From DAOTXN01 sp034435435 (GTDB lineage: Bacteria > Chloroflexota > Anaerolineae > S140-20), in NCBI GenBank assembly GCA_034435435.1, contig DAOTXN010000172.1, positions 1 through 49,812 on the forward strand: a stretch of DNA of 49,812 bases, written 5' to 3'. Below are positions 25,773 through 33,280 of the stretch, piece by piece. Under the pieces are notes generated by a model. That model was given only the letters and a program-made list of their open reading frames with translations. It was not told the origin of the DNA and ran no database searches. The translations under genes and the position numbers were made by a program. Positions within the stretch are counted from its first letter, which is position 1. Each line of letters starts with the position of its first letter.

Positions 25773-28148
25773 TCAACGCATCACCGCCGGCAAGAACAGC
25801 CAGAACGTATTGTGGATCGTCAGTGTGGCGGCGGCGGGCGCGCCCAGCGTGGCGCCCGCCGGCGCGCTGAGGGCCAATGCCACGGTTTCACTGGTCTCTG
25901 CGAGCAGGTCTGCCAACACCGTCACGATCAGGGTCTGGCCGGTCTGGCCGGGGGCGAAAGTGAGCGCGCCGCTGATCGGGATATAGTCGCTGTTGGCGGT
26001 GGCCGTGTCGTCGCTGCTGGCATAGCTCACCGTGGCGGTGAGGCCCGAGGCTGCGCTCAACGTGACGGTGATGGCAGTCGCGCCGCCGTCCTCGAACACT
26101 TCATAGCCGGCGCTGCTGAATTGCACCGTTGGGGCCGGGTCGTCGTTGAGGATGCTGAATGGGGCGCTGACCGGGTCGCCCAGCACGGCCTGGAGCGGGT
26201 CGCTCAAGGCCAGCGCAATCGTCTCGTCCGCCTCGTACAGGCCGTCGTCCAGGATGGGCAGGGCAAAGGCGGCGCCGGTGACGCCGGGCGTAAAGGTCAG
26301 TGTGCCGGTGATAGGAGTGAAATCGCTTCCGGCGGTAGCGGTGATGGGGCTGGCGGCGTAATCTACCGTGACGGTCACAGGCCAGGCCTGGCTGAGGGTG
26401 ACGGTGATGGCGGCCGGGCCGCTGAACTCGACGTGGCTGTAGCTGGCCGAGGCAAAGGCCACGTCGGGCAAGGGCAGGTAGCCTTCGTAGGCCCCCATGT
26501 CGCAGCGCGGGCCGGCGGGGCGGGCCACGCCGCGCTGGTCGGTCGCTTCGCAGGCGTCGCTGCCGCTGCCGGGCGAGTTGGGGCTGCCCGCTTCGAGCGC
26601 CGGGCTGCCGGGGTAGAGCGGATGTGTCCAGGTGGGGCCGCCGTAATCGCCCAGCGGGGCCAGGCGCGGGTCAATCGGGCTGTCGCCGGTGCCCACAATG
26701 TCGCCCGCGCCGCTGGTGAAATTGCACCCGCTGTCGTCCCCGAGCAGGGTGTAGCCGTTGGAGACCAGCGAGGAACTGTTGGCGTAACAGTCCGGCGGCC
26801 CGCCCGCCGAGTTCGTGTTCCCGGCGATGATGGTGTTCTGCGCATAAGACCGCGTCGGGGCAGAACCCCAGCGATGCAAGCCGCCGGCCGAAGAGACATA
26901 CGCCGTCGAGTTGCCGGTGAGGGTCACGTTGTAGAGGGACAGGCCGCCATCGGGCGTGCCGTCATTGATGCCGCCGCCATAATACGGCGCCGAGTTGCCC
27001 GAAATGGTGCTGTTGCGAATGACCGTTGGGTCGCCCAGATTCAGGCCGCCGCCGCTGCCGACCGTCGCCGTGTTGCCGGAGATGATCGAACCGATGATGA
27101 TCAGACTGCTGGCGTTATATTGGTTGATCCCGCCTCCATTGGCGGCTGTGTTATCGGCAATCGTGCTGCTGATGACGGTGGACACGGCGGTTGAGCTGGA
27201 GTATTGAATGCCGCCGCCGCTGCCATTGGCGGTGTTGCCGCGAATGACGCTGGCGGTGATGTTCGTGCTCATCGCAGTCCAGATCGCGCCGCCATACAGA
27301 ACGCTGGTATTGCCTTCGAACGTGCTGTTGGCGATGTTCAGGACGTGCCCCCCGCTGGCGGATAGCGCGCCGCCCGATCCCCTCGTCAACGATTGCAAGC
27401 CAGTGGTCGTGTTGCTGTAAAAGGCGCTGTCGCTGATGTTGACGTCACTGGTGGTCGGGTAGATATAGATCGCGCCGCCCGCGTTGGCCGTATTGCTGAT
27501 GAACACGCTGCGGTTGACGGTGAGCGAGCTGGAAAAAGCGCTGGCCCCCAATGCGCCGCCCACCCCCTGGGAGTTGCCCACCTCGTTGGCGCGGTTGTTG
27601 ATGAAGGCGCAGTCGTTGACGATCAGCGTGGCTTGCGTAAAGTCCACCGCGCCGCCAGGGTAAGCCGGGGTGGCATCGCCGTTTTTCATAGTGAGGTTGT
27701 TCAGTGTCAGTGTGTGGGGCCACTGCACCTGCAAAAAGCGGAACTGCGGGGCGGCCGGGTCGCGCACGAGGATGGTCGTGCTGGACAGCGCGCCGGTGAG
27801 GGTGAGGGGCGAGGTCACCCGGGGCAGGCCGACCGCGTCTGCACCGCCGGGGTACACCAGGGTCAGGGTGTAGACTCCGGCTGGAACGATGATCGTGTCG
27901 CCGCCCGAGCCGGCCGCGCAGCCATCTATCTCTGCGTTCGTGTTGGCGGCTTGAATGGCCTCGCCCAGGGTGCAGTTGCCGTTGGTAACGAACGGGACTT
28001 CTTGGGCGGTCGAATCCACGGTGATGAGGGCGGCCGGCGCAGCCGGCGCGCCGGCGGCCGGCGGCGCGCTGTAGAGCGCGATGCCCACTGCCAGTGCGCA
28101 GAACGCGGCTCCGACCAAGACGCAACTGAAAAGTTTAATGTGTGACAT
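25773..28148 (-). CDS. exported beta-helix adhesin-like protein with Calx-beta domains
   Basis: 791 aa. Signal peptide about 1-35; a CSLREA-like segment (CTLGEAIQAANTNAE, about 60-75); parallel beta-helix/polymorphic-outer-membrane-type repeats (about 100-440) rich in GGGI, NSTFxGNT and SGNTA; a choice-of-anchor Q-like region (ALEAGSPNSPG ... RCDMGAYEG); then two Calx-beta domains (about 555-775), each with YAxS, TAxSDFTPI and LTFTPG. It ends LFLPAVMR. Calx-beta domains bind calcium and stiffen surface proteins. RBS GCAGGAGGAAAA. It was probably exported to the cell surface as an adhesin or structural protein. It lies within the stretch separating narG and narH. Confidence 0.85.
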   Translation of the reverse strand: MSHIKLFSCVLVGAAFCALAVGIALYSAPPAAGAPAAPAALITVDSTAQEVPFVTNGNCTLGEAIQAANTNAEIDGCAAGSGGDTIIVPAGVYTLTLVYPGGADAVGLPRVTSPLTLTGALSSTTILVRDPAAPQFRFLQVQWPHTLTLNNLTMKNGDATPAYPGGAVDFTQATLIVNDCAFINNRANEVGNSQGVGGALGASAFSSSLTVNRSVFISNTANAGGAIYIYPTTSDVNISDSAFYSNTTTGLQSLTRGSGGALSASGGHVLNIANSTFEGNTSVLYGGAIWTAMSTNITASVIRGNTANGSGGGIQYSSSTAVSTVISSTIADNTAANGGGINQYNASSLIIIGSIISGNTATVGSGGGLNLGDPTVIRNSTISGNSAPYYGGGINDGTPDGGLSLYNVTLTGNSTAYVSSAGGLHRWGSAPTRSYAQNTIIAGNTNSAGGPPDCYANSSSLVSNGYTLLGDDSGCNFTSGAGDIVGTGDSPIDPRLAPLGDYGGPTWTHPLYPGSPALEAGSPNSPGSGSDACEATDQRGVARPAGPRCDMGAYEGYLPLPDVAFASASYSHVEFSGPAAITVTLSQAWPVTVTVDYAASPITATAGSDFTPITGTLTFTPGVTGAAFALPILDDGLYEADETIALALSDPLQAVLGDPVSAPFSILNDDPAPTVQFSSAGYEVFEDGGATAITVTLSAASGLTATVSYASSDDTATANSDYIPISGALTFAPGQTGQTLIVTVLADLLAETSETVALALSAPAGATLGAPAAATLTIHNTFWLFLPAVMR

Positions 28149-28201
28149 TTTTCCTCCTGCGTCGTCTCAGAACTGGATCAAGAAATCGAGTCCGCGCAAT
28201 C

Positions 28202-28272
28202 GGCGACTCAAGTCGCCACTACAATCGGCTCGTAGTGACGGCTTTAGCCGTCCAAGAGCGACTCAAGTCGCT
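28202..28272. repeat. cluster of three short palindromes (REP-like)
   Basis: Three perfect small palindromes occur in 71 bp: GGCGACT-CA-AGTCGCC (28202-28217), GACGGCT-TT-AGCCGTC (28237-28252) and AGCGACT-CA-AGTCGCT (28257-28272). The first and third are versions of the same unit, flanked by ACTAC/GTAGT. They fill most of the gap between two minus-strand genes and look like a mobile palindromic repeat rather than one terminator. Confidence 0.65.
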
Positions 28273-28288
28273 ACTACGAACAGCCGAC

Positions 28289-30601
28289 CTACTGTGAAAG
28301 CAGCGGCAGGTAGACCCAGGCCACCGGCACAGTCGCCTCATACGCGCCGATGTCAAAGGCCGCGCTGCCATCCTGGTCGCCGTCCAGCGGGCGTGGGCTG
28401 CCGGCGAAATCCTGCGCCGGCGCGTCCAGAGCCGCGCCGCTATCAATGGCCGGCGAGCCGGGCTGGAGGCGGAAATTGCCCCCCGCCGCGCTGACGAACA
28501 GCGGATCGCCCTCCACGTAATCCTGACCGTAGAACTCGCCCGGCTGGCTGCGGTAGCCGTCAATCAGGTTGTGATCCACCGTCAGCGCGGCCAGCGGGGC
28601 CCAGCTTTGCGCCAGGAGATGGAAGGACAGGTTCTGGCTGAGCAGGTTGTTGCGGATCACCACCGCCGTCAGGTCCGGCCCGGAGACGCGAATTCCGCCC
28701 CCCCACTCCCAGCCGTTGTTGTAAAAGGTGTTGTTGATGATCTGCACGTTGCTCATCGGGTGGGTGGGCACCAGGTCGGAGCAGCAACCGGATAGCTCCA
28801 GGCCGTGGTGCATATTGTTGTAGGACAGGTTGTTGTAAAACCAGACATTCTCCAGCAGGCCGCCCGCCTCTGCAGCCACCGAAAAGCCACTGGCGGCGAT
28901 GTCGTGGACCTGGTTGGCGTAGACCTGAATGTTGTAGGTGTGTTGACTATAGGCGTCAATGTAAATGCCCTCCTCGTCCAGGTCGTGCACGTGGTTGTGG
29001 TGGATCGAGCCGTTGGCCGCGCCGTCCTTGGCGTCAATGCCCTCTTTGCCGCCGGTGGCGGGGTTGTAGCCGTGAACGTGGTTGTAGCGCACCTCAAAGT
29101 TCTGGGTGTCGGCGATGGTGATGTGCTCTTGCACGCCGCCGCTGCCCGCCCAGACCACTTCATTGGAATCCACCAGCACGTCGTGCGCGCCAAAGAAGGC
29201 GATCCCCGAAGAGGCGGTGTTGTAGGTGTACAGGTGATCCACCGTCAGGTGGTCGCCGCCGTCGGCAAAAACCCCGGCGTAGGCCGAGTTGATCACCCGC
29301 AGGCCGCTGACCTGCACGTAGCTCTGGCCGGACAGGTCAATCACACCACTCCAATTCCACATATCAAAGCCCTGCCCGTCCAGCGTGGCCGTCTCGCCGG
29401 GAAAGGCGGCCAGGGTAATGTATGCGTCGGGGCTGCCCGAGCGGCTGAACACCACGTGCTCGTGATACGTCCCTTCCCGAATGTAAAGCGTGTCGCCGGG
29501 GGCCAGGCTATCGGCGGCGTGCTGGACCGTGCGCCAGGGCAGCGCCAGCGTGCCGGGGTTTTCGTCGCTGCCGTTCAGGGCTACGTACATGCCCTCCTGG
29601 CCCTGCTTGCGCAGGTTGTGGGCGTGCCAGAGCGTGTAGAGATTCGCCAGGCTGCCCAGGATTGCCAGGGCAAAGAGTGGGTACTGGAACATGGGTTTGT
29701 CCAGGATCGCCCAATAGGTGGCCATGGCCCCAAACACCGTCCCCACTCCCAGGCCCATGGCCAGGGGGCCGATCAGGCTGCCGGCGGCGCACGGAGCGCC
29801 CAGCAGGGCAAAGATGGCCGCGCCCAGGCTCATGCGGGGTATCGCCCCGCGCAACCTTCCGGTGTGTATCTGCGCGGGGACGCCGGCGCCCTCCCCCAAG
29901 CGGTATCCTACCACCGGGTCGCGAAAGCCTTTCAGCGTGAGCGCCTCGGGACGAGCGTCAAAATCAGCCGCAACCTGCTCGTAAACGCTGTCCTGAACCA
30001 GAATCTCTCCCGGTCGGGCCTGTCCCTCCAGGCGCGAGGCCAGGTTGACCACGTCGCCAATAGCGGTGCAATCCTTGCGCACGCTGGAGCCCAGGGAGCC
30101 GACCCGCGCCCAGCCGGTGGCGATCCCGATGGCCGAGTTCAAATCCAGGCCAAAGCGTTCGCGCAGCCCGGCCAGTCCGGCCTGAATCTCAAAGGCGGCG
30201 CACACCGCCTGGGCGGCGTGATTCTCCTGCTGGACAGGGACGTTGAAAAAGGCCATCACTGCGTCGCCGATGTACTTGTCAATAAAGGCCCCATACCGCA
30301 CCAGGATGGCGGTCGCCATATCCAGAAAGGCGGTCACTATCTCGTGAATTTTCTCCGGCCCCAGCTCGCGGGTCAGCTCGGTGAATCGGCTGAGGTCGGC
30401 GAAAAGCACCGATAGCTCGACGATCCGCCCTTCCTCGACGTGCACGTTGCAGCGGGTGCAAACGTTGGGGTTGCGCGTGCTGCGGCTGATCCCGGCCAGC
30501 CGAAAGACGTAGCTCAAGAGGCCGGATAAGGCCGTTCCGCACACGGCGCAACGGGGGGCCAGGATGGGCCCAGAGCCTGGATGGGTGGGTGTGCTGCTCA
30601 T
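28289..30601 (-). CDS. class III adenylate/guanylate cyclase fused through the membrane to a beta-helix ectodomain
   Basis: 770 aa in one open frame, RBS AGGAGGTAAATA. N-terminal Cys pairs 18/21 and 48/51 (possible zinc site). Class III cyclase about 60-240 with metal aspartates Asp69 (FADLSRFTEL) and Asp113 (KYIGDAVMAFF), substrate Lys109, and catalytic Asp183/Asn186/Arg190 (IGDVVNLASR), so it looks active. Then hydrophobic segments at about 258-300 and 305-327, most simply three spans, which put the C-terminal half outside. Residues about 340-755 form a right-handed parallel beta-helix with many NxVH turns and a GSPAIDSGA segment. It ends WVYLPLLSQ. Cyclases with membrane spans are known; a large beta-helix ectodomain is unusual. 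I infer an envelope or glycan sensor making a cyclic nucleotide. Confidence 0.8.
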   Translation of the reverse strand: MSSTPTHPGSGPILAPRCAVCGTALSGLLSYVFRLAGISRSTRNPNVCTRCNVHVEEGRIVELSVLFADLSRFTELTRELGPEKIHEIVTAFLDMATAILVRYGAFIDKYIGDAVMAFFNVPVQQENHAAQAVCAAFEIQAGLAGLRERFGLDLNSAIGIATGWARVGSLGSSVRKDCTAIGDVVNLASRLEGQARPGEILVQDSVYEQVAADFDARPEALTLKGFRDPVVGYRLGEGAGVPAQIHTGRLRGAIPRMSLGAAIFALLGAPCAAGSLIGPLAMGLGVGTVFGAMATYWAILDKPMFQYPLFALAILGSLANLYTLWHAHNLRKQGQEGMYVALNGSDENPGTLALPWRTVQHAADSLAPGDTLYIREGTYHEHVVFSRSGSPDAYITLAAFPGETATLDGQGFDMWNWSGVIDLSGQSYVQVSGLRVINSAYAGVFADGGDHLTVDHLYTYNTASSGIAFFGAHDVLVDSNEVVWAGSGGVQEHITIADTQNFEVRYNHVHGYNPATGGKEGIDAKDGAANGSIHHNHVHDLDEEGIYIDAYSQHTYNIQVYANQVHDIAASGFSVAAEAGGLLENVWFYNNLSYNNMHHGLELSGCCSDLVPTHPMSNVQIINNTFYNNGWEWGGGIRVSGPDLTAVVIRNNLLSQNLSFHLLAQSWAPLAALTVDHNLIDGYRSQPGEFYGQDYVEGDPLFVSAAGGNFRLQPGSPAIDSGAALDAPAQDFAGSPRPLDGDQDGSAAFDIGAYEATVPVAWVYLPLLSQ

Positions 30602-30669
30602 TATTTACCTCCTGGCGCAGAACATAACGTTCCCGCCTCGCGTTTCCTACCGCCCGCGCCAATCTTGTA

Positions 30670-33045
30670 TCAGTAGCCGGGCGGAGGCGTCGTCGTCAGT
30701 TGTGACAGCGAGCGCCGGGTGACGTAGGGTACGTAGCCTCTGGCGTTCGCGTTGGCGTAGGCCGCGGCGGCGTAGCTCAGGGCATATTCACAGTTGAACA
30801 CGGGTGTACCCGCCGCCAGATATTGGTCCAGATAACCCAGGTAATAGTCGCTCAGGTCGGCATCGTTGATCCAATCGTAACCATCGGGGTCGTTCCAGTC
30901 GTCGGTGGCGTCGCCGTCGTACCAGATGGCTTCCTGCGCGATGGCGTCGATCACGTCCAGCAGCTCGGCGTGACCGTCGAGCAGGGCGGCGGCGTTTTGC
31001 TGGATGATCACAAAGTCGGGGTCGCGGGCGACGGCGTAATCGCGCATCTCTCCGATAAAGGCGATCATCTCGGCGGCCGGGTCCACGCCGGCCTCTTGCG
31101 CCGCGCTGATAACGGCGGTGTTTTCAAAACCCTCCACCCAATCCAGGTAAATGCCGTCAAAGCCGTCCTTGATGACCTCATCAATAACGCTGGCGTAATC
31201 CCGGTCGGGGTGGCTGCCGGTGTTCTGGCCATAGATGACCACGTCTTTCCATTCTTCGTCCCAATAGGCCACCGGATAGTTGCCGGCCCAGCCGTCGGGG
31301 TCGCAGGCCAGGACGTAGGCGGGCCAGTCGGCGGGCGGGTCGCCGGTGCAGTCCCAGCCGGTGGACCAGTCCCAGTACCAGCGCCAATCCTCGGCCTCGC
31401 CGATGTCAATGTAGGCGACGACCAGTTTGCGGTGAAGGCCGTCGCTGGCGAGGCTGTTTTTCAACTGCGACACCATACCGGCGGCGTCAAAGTATTTGTC
31501 GTCCGACGACCAGTCGGTGCGCGTCGGTTCCAGCACCAGCATGTCATAGTGCGAGGCCGCCAGGGCGTCCACGGCCCCCGTCGCGCTGAGGTCTTGAATC
31601 TGATAGGCCCAATAGTCCACCTGGCTCAACGCCAACGGTCCGGAGGCCGTCCCCGTAAAGCCGTTGAGGATGAGCGGCAGAAACGTGCTCGGGCGCGCAG
31701 CCGGCTGGACCACCTCGAAATTGGCGTGCGTGATGCTCGCCGTGGCCGGGTCTTGCCCCTCTGTCCACGGCCCGTAGGCGAAAGGGATTTGCTCCAGCTC
31801 CAGGTCGAGGGTCTCGATGACGATTTGCCACCTGGTCTTGCCCGGCGGCAGAGGCGCGCCGGGGGGTTGGCCGATGAGCGCGTTGATCTCGGCGTCGCTC
31901 AGGTCGAGGACCGCCGTGTGAATGTCCTCGGCGTAAAAGGTGAATCCGCCCGAGCTGTCCACCAGATAAGCGCCGTAGGTGCGCAGCGCCGCCAGGAACA
32001 TACGGGTGATGGGGGCCAACTGGTTCTCGTCCAGTGGGTTGCCGTCGGCGTCTACCAGCGTTTGTGTGAGCCGCAGGCGTTGACCGGCGGCCAGGGCGGA
32101 GGGGTTAGTGTTGTAGAAATCGGTCTCGGTGGTCGCGGCGGGATAAAAATAATCAGACGGCAACGGATCGTAGGGGTCGCTGCTCAGGTTGCGCAAGCCG
32201 GGGATGGCAAAGGCCAGGGCGTGGTCAATGCTGCCGCTCGCGACGTCTTCGGGCAGGATCAACCCCGCCAGCAAGGGCGTGCCCACGGCGCGGGCGCTGG
32301 CAACGCCGGCCGGGTTGGTCCCCTCGCCGCGCACGTCGAAAAAGTCAATCGCCCCCGCCTCGAGGATGGCAGTCCCGGTGTAGCCGCCGCCCCAGCTGAG
32401 GCACGCGCCGTCGCGTTGGGTGGTGGCCTGCCAAAAGTCATACGCGGTGAACGTGGCCGGGTCATACAGCGCCAGGTGCCCGTCGGCATCGGTGTTTTGC
32501 GGCCCGGCGGGGCGCACACTGCCCGCCGGCGGCGGGACCGTCACCGGGCCGCCCTCCTGGGGCGGGTCGGGGAATTTGGGGCTGGGCCACGCCAGGTTGC
32601 CGGCATAGTCGCACAACGCCACGCTCTGCTGGCCCGCGCCGGCGCGAAAAATGGGGATGGTATAGTCGTCATAGTTCACGAAAGGGAAGGGCCAGGTCGT
32701 ATACCACGCCCCGGCGGGGTGCAGGTCGGTGGCGTCGCCGCGCAGCACGCGATAGGTGACCAGGATGTGCTGGTCGCTTTCGGGCAACACCTGGGCCGCG
32801 ACGGCGCTCTGGTTCCAGGCGCTGCCGGCGGCGAACAAGGGCGTCGAAAAGACGAAATCGCGCTGCAAGGACAGGTCGTCGATGCTTCGGCTACGCTCAG
32901 CACGGGCCTGGACCGTGGTGGGCAGGGTGCGGCCGCTGGATTGGGATTGGCCCAGGCCACAGCCGACCAGCAGGCCGAGCAGGACGGCCCAGCGCACGCC
33001 CAAGTGCAATCGTTCGGGTAGGGGAGATTTTTTCGTCAGGTTCAT
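30670..33045 (-). CDS. lipoprotein with GH114-type (TM1410-like) C-terminal domain
   Basis: 791 aa, start at 33045 with GAGGAGGAAAGAG upstream. A lipoprotein signal ends in LLVGC. Residues about 55-440 form an unrecognised beta-rich module (IDHALAFAIPGLR, DGHLALYDPATF). Near residues 452-458 a FLPLILNG element appears inside the chain, where neighbours have it at the end. Residues about 470-770 match GH114/TM1410-like proteins, with VDYWAYQIQD, AYIDIGEAEDWRWYW, GFDGIYLDWVEGF and QNAAAL. GH114 enzymes cut alpha-1,4-linked galactosamine polymers, which would suit remodelling of an exopolysaccharide; substrate here is inferred only. Residues 56-62 (ARAERSR) look repeat-derived. It follows narG on the same strand. 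Confidence 0.78.
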   Translation of the reverse strand: MNLTKKSPLPERLHLGVRWAVLLGLLVGCGLGQSQSSGRTLPTTVQARAERSRSIDDLSLQRDFVFSTPLFAAGSAWNQSAVAAQVLPESDQHILVTYRVLRGDATDLHPAGAWYTTWPFPFVNYDDYTIPIFRAGAGQQSVALCDYAGNLAWPSPKFPDPPQEGGPVTVPPPAGSVRPAGPQNTDADGHLALYDPATFTAYDFWQATTQRDGACLSWGGGYTGTAILEAGAIDFFDVRGEGTNPAGVASARAVGTPLLAGLILPEDVASGSIDHALAFAIPGLRNLSSDPYDPLPSDYFYPAATTETDFYNTNPSALAAGQRLRLTQTLVDADGNPLDENQLAPITRMFLAALRTYGAYLVDSSGGFTFYAEDIHTAVLDLSDAEINALIGQPPGAPLPPGKTRWQIVIETLDLELEQIPFAYGPWTEGQDPATASITHANFEVVQPAARPSTFLPLILNGFTGTASGPLALSQVDYWAYQIQDLSATGAVDALAASHYDMLVLEPTRTDWSSDDKYFDAAGMVSQLKNSLASDGLHRKLVVAYIDIGEAEDWRWYWDWSTGWDCTGDPPADWPAYVLACDPDGWAGNYPVAYWDEEWKDVVIYGQNTGSHPDRDYASVIDEVIKDGFDGIYLDWVEGFENTAVISAAQEAGVDPAAEMIAFIGEMRDYAVARDPDFVIIQQNAAALLDGHAELLDVIDAIAQEAIWYDGDATDDWNDPDGYDWINDADLSDYYLGYLDQYLAAGTPVFNCEYALSYAAAAYANANARGYVPYVTRRSLSQLTTTPPPGY

Positions 33046-33280
33046 CTCTTTCCTCCTCGTTTGTAACTGCCTCAACGTGGCCTCTTTTGCTCCAGCCAGT
33101 CTCCCCCAGGGGGGAACTGGCGTCTCAGCGGGCGGGAACCGGCAGGTCGCGGACCTGCCGGGAGCGCAGTAACGGCCTCGACGACGCGCACAGGTCCAAT
33201 GGGTGTTGCTGGGTGTACAGGGGCGCGCCTCCGTTTATCCGTTGTTTCATCCGTTTATCCGTTGCCACACGCCACACATT
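33046..33280. other. intergenic region after narG with hairpins and a direct repeat
   Basis: About 235 bp between narG and the GH114 gene, with no gene seen. A perfect 10-bp hairpin lies at 33139-33148/33152-33161 (loop GCG). A second imperfect GC hairpin spans about 33095-33121. A 14-bp direct repeat, CCGTTTATCCGTTG, occurs at 33231-33244 and 33251-33264. Neither hairpin has a U tract in the gene direction. Confidence 0.5.

Noticed and set aside
33139..33161. Perfect 10-bp hairpin as the narG terminator.
   Set aside because: No U tract follows in the gene direction and it is surrounded by repeats, so I list it only as a structure.
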